Positions 29,574 to 37,438 of a stretch of DNA of 44,016 nt are shown piece by piece. The notes beneath the pieces are model-generated. The model was not told where the DNA came from, searched no databases, and saw nothing but the letters and a program-made list of their open reading frames with translations. The DNA comes from Bacillota bacterium. Lineage in GTDB: Bacteria; Bacillota; Clostridia; Christensenellales; CAG-138. The translations under genes and the position numbers were made by a program. The stretch spans positions 1 through 44,016 of the forward strand of contig JAEYHP010000012.1 in the NCBI GenBank assembly GCA_023409435.1, given 5' to 3'. Position 1 is the stretch's first letter. Each line of letters begins with the position of its first letter.

Positions 29574-30394
29574 ACGGAAAGCCTTCCTTTCAGGGCGTTT
29601 GCCGCCCAGAATATGAGGAACATGATGAGGTTGGTGAGTACAATGCTGGCGCCCGTAGGAGTCGCGTACAGGTAGGAGACGGTCACACCGGCTAAGAAAC
29701 AGACGACGGAAACGGCCACCGCACATATCGCCACCGAGCGGAACGTCTTAAACAGCCGCATGGAAGTTAAAGAGGGGAATATGATGAGGCTCGAAATCAG
29801 CAGCGCGCCCATCATGCGCATGCCTAATACGATCGTTACTGCCGTCAGTATGGCAATGAGCATATTGTATAACCCTGTTTTCGTTCCGGTGGCCTGCGCG
29901 AATGTTTCATCGAACGTGACGCCGAATATTTTGTGGTAGAACAGCAGGTAGAGCAACAGCACCACGATGGAAAGCGCGATGCTCAGCGTCACGTCGTCCT
30001 TGCTCATGGCGAGTATGCTTCCGAACATATAGTTGCACACGTCCGTATTCATGCCCGTGGTCGCGGAGATCACCACCACGCCGATCGCCATGGCGCTGGT
30101 GGATATGAGCGCGATTGCGGCGTCGCCCTTGAGTTTGCCGCTTTCGCTGATGCGTAGTAGCAGAAACGCCGCAAGCACCACCACGGGGATGGAGACCGTA
30201 AGGGGCGCCAAATTCATGGCCGTGGCGATAGCGAGCGAACCGAACCCCACATGGGAGAGCCCGTCCCCGATCATGGAGTAGCGCTTTAAAACAAGGCTTA
30301 CGCCCAGGAGCGCCGCGCACAGGGAAACAAGAAGGCCTACGATCACCGCCCGCACTAAAAACGGATAGGAGAGCATTTCAACCAATACGCTCAT
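29570..30394 (-). CDS. znuB: Metal ABC transporter permease (ZnuB type)
   Basis: The 274-residue protein belongs to the ABC-3 metal permease family, with about eight hydrophobic helices. Family segments are GLLVSLCAALLGVSLVLKRY, SMIGDGLSHVGFGSLAIA, ATTGMNTDVCNYMFGSILAM and the coupling-loop region RMMGALLISSLIIFPSLTSM. It transports zinc (or possibly manganese) with the ATPase and binding protein upstream. The start overlaps the ATPase stop by four bases and the end overlaps the lipoprotein start, so the genes form one coupled operon. Confidence 0.92.
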   Translation of the reverse strand: MSVLVEMLSYPFLVRAVIVGLLVSLCAALLGVSLVLKRYSMIGDGLSHVGFGSLAIATAMNLAPLTVSIPVVVLAAFLLLRISESGKLKGDAAIALISTSAMAIGVVVISATTGMNTDVCNYMFGSILAMSKDDVTLSIALSIVVLLLYLLFYHKIFGVTFDETFAQATGTKTGLYNMLIAILTAVTIVLGMRMMGALLISSLIIFPSLTSMRLFKTFRSVAICAVAVSVVCFLAGVTVSYLYATPTGASIVLTNLIMFLIFWAANALKGRLSV

Positions 30395-31098
30395 TGGACG
30401 TCCCCTCCCAAAAAGCGAATTCCTGCATTGGTATTGAGGTACTCCGGTGTGGGTCCAAAGAAAACCTGCGTATGGTGCAGGTGCAGGATGTGGCTTGCAT
30501 AGCGCACGGCGCTTTGGATATCGTGCGATACCATGAGTATGGTAATGTTAAGGTCACGGTTGAGCGAGCCGATAATGCGGTAAAGCTCCTGCGTCACCAC
30601 AGGGTCCAGCCCCGCGGCGGGTTCATCCAATAAAAGCAGCTTTTCTGTTGCGCAAAGAGCCCGGGCCAGCAGCACGCGCTGCTGCTGGCCGCCGGAAAGC
30701 TCCCGGTAGCATTTGCGCTTCAGGTTTGAAATACCCAACCTGTTGAGCGCGTCTTCCGCCACTGTCTTGTCCGCTTTTGTATAGAATGGTTTTAAGCCCC
30801 GCTTACTGAGCCTGCCGGAAAGCACCACCTCGTAGACGCTTGCGGGAAAGTCCTTCTGCGCGGCCGTCTGCTGCGGCAGGTAGCCGATTTCGGTGGGCCT
30901 TAAGCCGTCCCCCAATGTGACAATTCCCTGTACGGGAGGTCTCAGGCGCAGCAGCCCCTTGATGAGCGTGCTTTTCCCAGAACCGTTTTCTCCCACAATG
31001 CAGACATAGGAACCTGATGTTACGGAAAAATTCAACCCGCTGATTGCGACGTTCCCTTCATACGCAAAGGCGGCGTCCCGGCAAGTAATGAGCGCCAT
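30391..31098 (-). CDS. znuC: Metal ABC transporter ATP-binding protein (ZnuC type)
   Basis: The 235-residue single ABC domain has Walker A GENGSGKST, Q-loop GYLPQQTAAQKDFPASVYEV, signature LSGGQQQRVLLARAL, Walker B KLLLLDEPAAGLDP and the switch His in MVSHDI. The Q-loop region matches ZnuC/MntB-type ATPases. Its ATG overlaps the stop of the binding-protein gene (TGATG), and its stop overlaps the permease start. Confidence 0.93.
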   Translation of the reverse strand: MALITCRDAAFAYEGNVAISGLNFSVTSGSYVCIVGENGSGKSTLIKGLLRLRPPVQGIVTLGDGLRPTEIGYLPQQTAAQKDFPASVYEVVLSGRLSKRGLKPFYTKADKTVAEDALNRLGISNLKRKCYRELSGGQQQRVLLARALCATEKLLLLDEPAAGLDPVVTQELYRIIGSLNRDLNITILMVSHDIQSAVRYASHILHLHHTQVFFGPTPEYLNTNAGIRFLGGDVQ

Positions 31099-32069
31099 CA
31101 GGAGAGCGCCTCCTTCAGCGCGGCCACATTGTCTGTCATCAGGTCCAAGTAGCCCACGCCGTTTTCAAAATCGGCCTTGGAGATGTTATGGCAGGCGTGC
31201 AGAAGCAGTTTTTTTGCGCCCGTCGCCTCCGCGATGGTATCCGCCATTTTCTCGTTGGAAAGCTCGATATGGAATACGGCGGGGATCTGCTCGGCTTTGA
31301 TCTTATCGATTAAAAATGCGACGGTTGCGGCGCTCGCCTCGGTTTCCGTGGAGCAGCCCGGGAACGCGGCGAAATAGCTTAAGCCGTACGCATCCGCAAA
31401 GTAGCGGAAGGGGAACCGGTCGCCGAACACGATGGTTTTTCTTGCGGCGCCATCCACCACGGTCTGGAACGCGGCGTCCAGCGTATCGAGTTTGCTAAGA
31501 TAGGCTTTCGTATTCGCTTGGTACGTTTCGGCGTTCGCGGGGTCCGCCTCGCGAAGCGTCTCGGAGATCTTTGTTACAATCAGCTTTGCGTTCTTTGGGG
31601 AAGTCCAGACATGCTCGTCGTATTCGGGGCCCCGGATGCCTTCCTCTTCCTCTTCTTCCGCTTCAATGCCTTCCGCCAGTTCTTCTTCCACGGGCTGCAC
31701 GCAGTCCATCAGCTTGATGAGCTTGCGGTCGCCGCTTTCGATGGAGGAAAGCACGTCGTCTATCCATGCGTCTGATTCGCCGCCCACATACAGAAATACG
31801 TCGCAGTTCTGTATGGCGATGATATCCTGCGGCGTGGGCTCGTAGGAATGGCTCTCCGAGCCCGGCGGCAGCAGCATGGTGAGAGTCACATTATCCCCGG
31901 CGATTTCGCGCACGAAATCATAGGGCGGAAATATGGTGGCGACGACGCTGATTTTTTCGCTGTTGGCGGTTTCTTTTTCTTCATTTGCGGAAAGCGGCGC
32001 GCTTTGGCAGCCGGCAAGGAGCAGCATGCTCAACAGAACCGCAAGGGCGGCATGAATAAATCGTTTCAT
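31098..32069 (-). CDS. znuA: Zinc-type ABC transporter substrate-binding lipoprotein
   Basis: The 323-residue cluster A-I binding protein has a lipobox at LLLAGC (Cys21). Likely metal ligands are His74 in GSESHSYEPTP and His143 in DEHVWTSPKNA. The charged loop before His143 is Glu-rich (about 117-142, with a run of seven Glu in AEEEEEEG) instead of His-rich. The segment FGDRFPFRYFADAYGL stands where many ZnuA proteins have a third His (HxAFGYFA), a variant common in Firmicutes. GGAGGA precedes the ATG at 32069; a longer in-frame start lacks a signal peptide. Zinc is the best guess, but manganese or another metal is not excluded. Confidence 0.9.
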   Translation of the reverse strand: MKRFIHAALAVLLSMLLLAGCQSAPLSANEEKETANSEKISVVATIFPPYDFVREIAGDNVTLTMLLPPGSESHSYEPTPQDIIAIQNCDVFLYVGGESDAWIDDVLSSIESGDRKLIKLMDCVQPVEEELAEGIEAEEEEEEGIRGPEYDEHVWTSPKNAKLIVTKISETLREADPANAETYQANTKAYLSKLDTLDAAFQTVVDGAARKTIVFGDRFPFRYFADAYGLSYFAAFPGCSTETEASAATVAFLIDKIKAEQIPAVFHIELSNEKMADTIAEATGAKKLLLHACHNISKADFENGVGYLDLMTDNVAALKEALS

Positions 32070-32160
32070 AATATCCTCCGGTTGTATTTTAAGGTACGCC
32101 AAAAAACATGGCGCAATAAGCCCGGTCAAATACGGGCCCGCGACATATACAAAGCCGGAT

Positions 32161-32460
32161 TTAATTGTTGAGGCGGATTTTTTGAGAAACCGGCGTCGAG
32201 AAAACGGAATGGCCAAAAAGAAGCGGTGTAGAAAACAACAGCAGCAGGGCGATGGAGAGAGGCGTAATCTTAATGGCATAAGACCCAAGCTGCTTTAACA
32301 GGCTCTGCGCCTGGTGGATCTGCGCGCAGACGGCGCAGTCCTCTCCTGTGCAGTCGTGTACGGCATGCGTGGACACAAAAAATATGGAAAGGAGGGAAAC
32401 CGCAACAAACCCGGCGCATACGAGCAGGCAAAGAATCCTTCCCATTGTCCGTTTGCTCAT
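32161..32460 (-). CDS. Small membrane protein with a Cys/His motif, first gene of the metal operon
   Basis: The 99-residue protein has a hydrophobic segment at about 8-31, then an exposed motif His32, His35-Asp-Cys37, Cys42, Cys45 and His49 (HAVHDCTGEDCAVCAQIH), and a second membrane helix at about 62-85. The motif spacing is suited to binding a soft metal such as zinc or copper outside or between membrane segments. The start at 32460 follows AAGGAGG. The gene precedes znuA by 91 bases on the same strand and shares its promoter at 32508-32536. I do not recognise a named family; a metal-sensing or metal-capture role is inferred from motif and position. Confidence 0.8.
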   Translation of the reverse strand: MSKRTMGRILCLLVCAGFVAVSLLSIFFVSTHAVHDCTGEDCAVCAQIHQAQSLLKQLGSYAIKITPLSIALLLLFSTPLLFGHSVFSTPVSQKIRLNN

Positions 32461-32507
32461 ATCAGGGTCCTCCTTTCTATAGCGATCCGCGCCCACGATT
32501 TGCTTTC

Positions 32508-32536
32508 AAAGTAGCATACGGGTATACCCGCGTCAA
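32508..32536 (-). promoter_or_regulatory. Metal-operon promoter with palindrome filling the spacer
   Basis: On the - strand TTGACG (32536-32531) and TACTTT (32513-32508) are separated by 17 bases. The perfect 12-bp palindrome CGGGTATACCCG (32519-32530) fills most of the spacer. A repressor bound there would block RNA polymerase. No Bacillus-type Zur box was seen. Confidence 0.55.
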
Positions 32537-32648
32537 TATGAAACGGATTTCGAATTTTAAAACAATCTGTGACAGAGCGCGAAAAAGCCCGATTCCCTTT
32601 GCATTTGAAAATGATATAATGGAACAACGTATCGTTGGAGGAAATGCC

Positions 32649-33086
32649 ATGCTGATCCGTGAAGCGGCACAGAAAGATCTTATCCCGCTGCTGGAACTCT
32701 ATACCCATCTGCACAGCAACCCCATGCCGGAGCCGAACGAAAAGCTGCAGCAGCTTTGGGACGGCATATTAAACGACCCGAACCATCATATTCTGGTTGG
32801 GGAACGGGAAGGGACGCTCGTCTGCTCCTGCGTTATCGTCGTCGTCCCCAATCTTACGCACGGGCAAAGACCGTATGCCCTGATTGAAAACGTCATCACG
32901 CATCCGGCGCACCGGAAAAAGGGGTACGCGTCCGGGGCAATTGCCGCTTCAATTGAACTCGCGCAAAAAGAAGGCTGCTATAAAATCATGCTGCTGACCG
33001 GCTCAAAGGAAGAGAGCACGCTGCGTTTTTATGAGCGGGCCGGGTTCAATTCTCATGACAAAACGGCGTTTATCAAGTGGCTGTAA
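32649..33086 (+). CDS. GNAT-family N-acetyltransferase
   Basis: The 145-residue protein is a single GNAT domain: MLIREAAQKDLIPLLELY at the start, the acceptor-site strand LIENVITHPAHRKKGYASG containing the acetyl-CoA R/KxxGxxSG loop, and LLTGSKEESTLRFYERAGF near the end. It would transfer an acetyl group from acetyl-CoA to an unknown amine. The ATG is chosen because GGAGG lies upstream and the domain starts there. TATAAT at 32615-32620 is a likely -10. It stands alone and diverges from the metal operon. Confidence 0.9.
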   Translation: MLIREAAQKDLIPLLELYTHLHSNPMPEPNEKLQQLWDGILNDPNHHILVGEREGTLVCSCVIVVVPNLTHGQRPYALIENVITHPAHRKKGYASGAIAASIELAQKEGCYKIMLLTGSKEESTLRFYERAGFNSHDKTAFIKWL

Positions 33087-33124
33087 GAAACAGGCCAATT
33101 ATTATAGAAGCGAGCCTTTGCGGC

Positions 33125-33153
33125 TTGGCATGTATTTATACGCATGGTACAAT
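33125..33153 (+). promoter_or_regulatory. Promoter of the four-gene permease-aminotransferase operon
   Basis: TTGGCA (33125-33130) and TACAAT (33148-33153) are separated by 17 bases. The leader is about 95 bases and carries no obvious riboswitch. Confidence 0.6.
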
Positions 33154-33254
33154 AGCAATAATTGAATTTGGGCCTGTACTTGGAACACCTCCGATCTGCC
33201 CGGCATTGGTAATTACCCGTTTTTCGTACACGGCCTTATAAGAAAGGCCCGCTT

Positions 33255-34442
33255 ATGCTTGTCACAGTTCTTATGTTTCTTGTTATCCTGTTCCTGCCGC
33301 GGCTCATCGTTGTCCTCACCGAGAAAATCAAAATATTCGGCACATTCGGCCCCGTGTTTTTGTGTTATGTCGCAGGGCTTTTGTTAAGCTTTGTGTTTCG
33401 GCCTCTTGGGGCGGATCTTATGTTGGCTTCGGATTTTTCCTCGGTACTCGTCTGCGTGGGTATGCCGCTTATTCTGTTTTCGGCCGATCTTTTAGCGCTC
33501 AAAAAGCTCGCAAAACCCATGCTGATTTCCTATGGCATGAATGTCGTCGCGTCGATCGTCATTGCGATCGCAGGCTTCTTTCTATTCCGGGCGGCGGTGC
33601 CGCAGGCGGAAAGTGTGAGCGGCATGCTGGTAGGGGTATACGTGGGCGGCACGCCCAACATGATCGCCGTGGGCAACGCCATGAACTCCCCCGCGGAGCA
33701 GATCATGTTGGTGCAGACGGCGGATATGATTGCCGGGGGCATTTATTTCTTCCTGCTGCTTTCCGTGCTGCCGCGCCTGTTAAAACGCTTCCTGCCGGAG
33801 TACAAATATGTTGGCGTGGACGTAAATAAGGACGAGGCGCTGCGCTACGCCAAGGAATTCAGCGGCAAAAAGCAGAAGGTTAAGCCGCTCAGGGCGTTTA
33901 TGGACCGCATGGCGCTGGTGCTGCTGGCAGTTTTATGCTTTGCGGTGGCGGCGGGCATCTGCCTGCTGCTTCCCAGCCGCTATGGCAACACTGGTCTAGC
34001 GAAATTGAGCGAATATACCGCCGTCATCATGCTCACGGTAACGACGCTCGGCATTGCGCTCTCATTTATTCCACGGGTACGCAACGCGCACGGCTCCTAC
34101 AGCTCCGGGCAATACTTCCTGCTGATGTTTTCGGTGGTGATGGGTTTGAGCTTCGATCTTTCCGCCATCGGCGCGGCGCTTACCCTGCTCGTGATGGTGC
34201 TGCTGGTGCAGTTCGGCACGGTTTTGCTGCATATGATACTTGCAAAGCTCGGCAAGACGGATTCCCATACCATGCTCATCACCTCCACCGCGGGCATATT
34301 TGGACCTCCGTTCATCATCCCGGTCGCAAACGCCCTTCATAACGATGAAATCATACTCCCCGGCATACTCTGCGGTATCCTGGGCCTTGCCATAGGCAAT
34401 TACCTTGGACTGGGCGTGGGCGAACTGCTGCGGCTGTTTTAA
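33255..34442 (+). CDS. DUF819-family membrane protein (putative permease)
   Basis: The 395-residue protein has about ten hydrophobic helices. DUF819/YjcL-family features include GTFGPVFLCYVAGLLLSF, VGMPLILFSADLLALKKLAK, the glycine-rich GVYVGGTPNMIAVGNAM and, in the second half, TSTAGIFGPPFIIPVANAL. The two re-entrant-like glycine/asparagine segments resemble those of anion or amino-acid symporters. Substrate is unknown. It is the first gene of an operon with a reductase, aminotransferase and cupin (gaps of 13-20 bases), so uptake of the compound metabolised by those enzymes is a fair inference. AGAAAGG precedes the ATG. Confidence 0.87.
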   Translation: MLVTVLMFLVILFLPRLIVVLTEKIKIFGTFGPVFLCYVAGLLLSFVFRPLGADLMLASDFSSVLVCVGMPLILFSADLLALKKLAKPMLISYGMNVVASIVIAIAGFFLFRAAVPQAESVSGMLVGVYVGGTPNMIAVGNAMNSPAEQIMLVQTADMIAGGIYFFLLLSVLPRLLKRFLPEYKYVGVDVNKDEALRYAKEFSGKKQKVKPLRAFMDRMALVLLAVLCFAVAAGICLLLPSRYGNTGLAKLSEYTAVIMLTVTTLGIALSFIPRVRNAHGSYSSGQYFLLMFSVVMGLSFDLSAIGAALTLLVMVLLVQFGTVLLHMILAKLGKTDSHTMLITSTAGIFGPPFIIPVANALHNDEIILPGILCGILGLAIGNYLGLGVGELLRLF

Positions 34443-34455
34443 TTAGGAGGGGGCT

Positions 34456-35466
34456 ATGCGCATCGTCATCATCGGCGCGGGGGCAATCGGCGCTGTAACG
34501 GCCGCCTACATGGCCATGGCGGGCGTGGACGTGACGCTTGTCTGCCGCAGAGAAGCGGCGGCAGATGCCATACGGCGGGAAGGGCTCCGCATCACGGGCA
34601 GGCGCGGCGCTCATACGGTGCCGCTTCATGCGGTAAGCAGCGTCAAGGAACTTTCCGGTAAGTACGATTGCTGCCTCATCGCCACTAAGGCGTATGATCT
34701 TTTTGAGGCGGCAAAGAGCGTGTTTCCCTATCTTGCGCCCGAGGCTCCGGTGGTGGCGCTGCAAAACGGCATCTGCACCGACATTCTGACGAACGCCGTG
34801 GGGGAAGAGCGCGCGGCGGGCGCTATTGTAACATGGAGCTGCACCATGCATGCGGATACGCACATGGAACTTACCGGGGAAGGCGGCTTTATTTTGGGCA
34901 TGATGCGCGGCGGGAGCGACGCGCGTTTGATCCCTGTTCAAAAGGCGCTTTCCCATATGGCGCCCACGGAACTGACGGAAAACTACCTTTCCGCAATGTT
35001 CGCAAAACTCATCATCAATTCCGGCATCACCTGCGGGGGAGCCATGGCTGGCGAAACGCTCGGGGAAATGCTGCTGCACCCCGATGCGCGGCGGTTCTTT
35101 ATAGAAATTGTGCGGGAAGATCTGCAGGTAGCAAGCGCCATGGGCATACAGGTCCCCCCTTTTGGCGGAAAGCTCGACTATTACAAATTCATTAAAGGGA
35201 ACGGGTTTTGGGACCGGGCGCGCAGACATGTTACGCTGCTCATCGTGGGGCTAAAATACTGGAAGCTTCGGTCCTCCTCGCTGACGTCGCTTTTGCGTGG
35301 CGGCAAGACGGAAGTGGATACGTTAAACGGCTGGATCGCGCAAAAAGGCGCGGATCTGGGGGTGGCTACCCCCGTCAACAGCGCCGTAGTGCGCATTATC
35401 AGGGAAATCGAAGCCGGAAGCCGGGCGATCACTCCAAACAATATCGCCGAAGCGATCAAAGCATAG
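34456..35466 (+). CDS. Ketopantoate reductase-family oxidoreductase (PanE/ApbA type)
   Basis: The 336-residue protein has an N-terminal NADP-binding motif MRIVIIGAGAIGAVTAAYMA and the family CRREAAADAIRREGL segment. LQNGICTDIL follows, and a C-terminal helical domain has the catalytic-Lys region SAMFAKLIINSGI and the Ser-rich SSLTSLLRGGKTEVDTLNG. PanE makes pantoate from ketopantoate. Paralogues in catabolic operons reduce other 2-keto or 3-keto acids, and no panB, panC or panD is present here, so pantothenate synthesis is not assumed. AGGAGGGG precedes the ATG. It lies 13 bases after the permease gene. Confidence 0.88.
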   Translation: MRIVIIGAGAIGAVTAAYMAMAGVDVTLVCRREAAADAIRREGLRITGRRGAHTVPLHAVSSVKELSGKYDCCLIATKAYDLFEAAKSVFPYLAPEAPVVALQNGICTDILTNAVGEERAAGAIVTWSCTMHADTHMELTGEGGFILGMMRGGSDARLIPVQKALSHMAPTELTENYLSAMFAKLIINSGITCGGAMAGETLGEMLLHPDARRFFIEIVREDLQVASAMGIQVPPFGGKLDYYKFIKGNGFWDRARRHVTLLIVGLKYWKLRSSSLTSLLRGGKTEVDTLNGWIAQKGADLGVATPVNSAVVRIIREIEAGSRAITPNNIAEAIKA

Positions 35467-35485
35467 CAGACGAAAGGAAATGGAT

Positions 35486-36832
35486 ATGGATAAAACATTG
35501 GAAGCCATCAACGCCGTTACCCCCGAAACACTTGAGGAATACAACAATTATGTCATGCTGGGCAGCGGCCAGCACGGCGTGTGCTTTGAACATGGCAGCG
35601 GCGTGCGGCTTTACGATTTGCAGGGCAAAAGCTATATCGACTGCACCTCCCAGGGCTGGGCGCTGTACCTGGGCCACGCGAATGCGGAAATCCGCGACGC
35701 GGTCTCGGCCCACATGGCTACGCTGGGCCACTTGAACCAGAACAGCGACAACCGCCCGCGCTATGCGCTGGCAAAGCGGCTCGTTGAGCTTGCGCCCAAA
35801 CACCTCAACCGCGTGCTGTTTACCGTAGGCGGCAGCGCCGCCATCGAGGCCGCCATGAAGCTTGCCGTCAAGCACGTCAAAGGCGCGCGCAAATTTATCA
35901 GCCTGCAGGACGGTTACCACGGCACCTCGCTCACCACGGGCGCCGCCTCCTGGATCTCCACCAAAGCGGCGGGCATATTCACAGGTTTCAACAGCTTTTT
36001 GAGCGTGTTGAACGACGTATTCATCCGCGTGCCCAACCCCTACCTGTACCGCTGGACGGATACCGCTAACCCCGAGGATTGCATCGACTACTGCCTGAAG
36101 GTGGCAAGGGAAACCATGCGTTCGGGCGTCAGCGGCCCGGTGGCGGGCGTCATCGTAGAGCCGCTGCAGGCCAGCGGCGGGCAGATCCCCATGCCCAAGC
36201 GGTATCTGGAAGGCCTGCGCCAGTTGTGCGATGAGTTCGGCGCTCTCTTGATATTCGACGAAATGCAGACATTCTGCCGCATCGGCGATTATTTTGTCTC
36301 CAACAAATATGAGGTGGAGCCGGACATCATCTGCATGGGCAAGGCGCTTGGCGCGGGGTTGCCTATCGCTGCCATCATCGTGCATGACCGCGTGGAGGGC
36401 TTCGGCCCGCTGGGCGAGGACATCCACACGTTCTCCAATAACAGCATCGCGCAGGTTGCGGCGCTCAAGCAGCTCGAAATCATCGAGCGGGATCATATTC
36501 TTGAAAACGTCAACGCCATAGGCGCGCGCTTCGCCGCGGGGCTTATGAAGCTGCAAAAGAAATACCCCTGCATCGGCGACGTGCGGCAGGTGGGCCTGCA
36601 TATCGGCGTCGAGTTTGTGGAAAACCCGGCTACCAAGGAGCCCGCGCTGCGTTTGGCACAGACGGTAAAAGCCATGGCGCTGTCCATGGGCCTCATATTG
36701 GGCGAGGCGGGCTACCGCTTGAACGTGCTCAAAATCAAGCCGCCGCTTATCATAACCGAAGCCGAAGCTGACGAGGTATTGAAACTGTTCGACGCCGCGG
36801 TCGGCGCCGCGCTGCAGATGCCGGGAAACTAG
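35486..36832 (+). CDS. Class III PLP-dependent aminotransferase
   Basis: The 448-residue protein has the class III layout: GVRLYDLQGKSYIDCTSQGW near the start, LFTVGGSAAIEAAMKLA, SLQDGYHGTSLTTGAAS and VIVEPLQASGG. The PLP-binding Asp lies in LLIFDEMQT, and the PLP Lys in IICMGKALGAG (about residue 286). FSNNSIAQVAAL precedes the C-terminal domain. Class III enzymes act on omega-amino acids, taurine, 4-aminobutyrate or related amines. The start at 35486 has AAAGGA seven bases upstream; ATG at 35480 is too close to it. It lies between reductase and cupin genes; the pathway is unknown. Confidence 0.9.
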   Translation: MDKTLEAINAVTPETLEEYNNYVMLGSGQHGVCFEHGSGVRLYDLQGKSYIDCTSQGWALYLGHANAEIRDAVSAHMATLGHLNQNSDNRPRYALAKRLVELAPKHLNRVLFTVGGSAAIEAAMKLAVKHVKGARKFISLQDGYHGTSLTTGAASWISTKAAGIFTGFNSFLSVLNDVFIRVPNPYLYRWTDTANPEDCIDYCLKVARETMRSGVSGPVAGVIVEPLQASGGQIPMPKRYLEGLRQLCDEFGALLIFDEMQTFCRIGDYFVSNKYEVEPDIICMGKALGAGLPIAAIIVHDRVEGFGPLGEDIHTFSNNSIAQVAALKQLEIIERDHILENVNAIGARFAAGLMKLQKKYPCIGDVRQVGLHIGVEFVENPATKEPALRLAQTVKAMALSMGLILGEAGYRLNVLKIKPPLIITEAEADEVLKLFDAAVGAALQMPGN

Positions 36833-36845
36833 AAAGGAGAAAACC

Positions 36846-37310
36846 ATGCGCAGAGTTATTAACATTGGAAATGCTCCCAAGGAGTTTATGGACGACCCGG
36901 AACACAAGACCAAGCTGAATACCCTGCAGGTGGGCAAGGCCGTCGGCTGTGAAAAGTTCTACGTCAATATCGACTATGTGCAGCCCGGCGCCAGAAGCAC
37001 AAAATACCACACGCATTCCATGCAGGAAGAGTTTTTCATGATCCTTAACGGCACGGGGTTGTTGCGCATGGATGGGGAGGAGATTCCGGTAAGGGCAGGC
37101 GACGTCGTTTCCAAACCCGCGGGAAAAGGCATTGCGCACCAGTTTATCAACAGCGGGCAGGAAGTGCTGCAGATACTCGATGTCGGTACGCAGGAAAGCG
37201 ACGACGTCGCAGCATACCCGGATGAGGATGTCATTTATGTCCGCAACCGGGGCATGGCATTCCGCATGGAGGATAAGCTTCCGGATTGGACGTCGGACCC
37301 GAATTCATAA
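36846..37310 (+). CDS. Cupin-domain protein
   Basis: The 154-residue protein has one cupin fold. Motif 1 is STKYHTHSMQEEFFMILNGTG, with His, His and Glu as metal ligands (G(X)5HXH(X)3-4E pattern). Motif 2 is PAGKGIAHQFINSGQ, with His as the last ligand. Such small cupins are isomerases, epimerases, lyases or sensors in sugar and amino-acid pathways; the reaction cannot be read from sequence. It is the last gene of the four-gene operon, 14 bases after the aminotransferase (AAAGGAG before the ATG), and is followed by a terminator. Confidence 0.88.
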   Translation: MRRVINIGNAPKEFMDDPEHKTKLNTLQVGKAVGCEKFYVNIDYVQPGARSTKYHTHSMQEEFFMILNGTGLLRMDGEEIPVRAGDVVSKPAGKGIAHQFINSGQEVLQILDVGTQESDDVAAYPDEDVIYVRNRGMAFRMEDKLPDWTSDPNS

Positions 37311-37327
37311 GTTCAATAGCTTTTTTC

Positions 37328-37352
37328 GCACCGGCCTATAGCCGGTGCTTTT
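37328..37352 (+). terminator. Rho-independent terminator
   Basis: GCACCGGC, a CTATA loop and GCCGGTGC are followed by TTTT. It ends the four-gene operon. Confidence 0.85.
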
Positions 37353-37366
37353 ATATGCGGAAGAAA

Positions 37367-37420
37367 TAGTTGACTCAGTCCACTATTGTGGTGTATTTTA
37401 TTAGTGGACAGAGTCAACTA
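37367..37420. promoter_or_regulatory. Paired MarR-type operators around the promoter
   Basis: TAGTTGACTCAGTCCACTA (37367-37385) and TAGTGGACAGAGTCAACTA (37402-37420) are each imperfect palindromes, and with one mismatch they are also reverse complements of each other. TTGACT (37370-37375) inside the first is a -35. TATTTT (37394-37399) is the -10 after an 18-base spacer, and the second site covers the start point. The arrangement predicts tight autorepression. Confidence 0.8.
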
Positions 37421-37438
37421 TTTTAAAGGAGCACGCCG

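Noticed and set aside
34456..35466. Reductase as true pantothenate-pathway PanE
   Set aside because: No panB, panC or panD is adjacent and the gene is embedded in a permease/aminotransferase operon, so only the family is claimed.
35456..36937. 493-codon - strand open frame under the aminotransferase
   Set aside because: It is antisense to a clear class III aminotransferase; composition and lack of motifs show it is a shadow.
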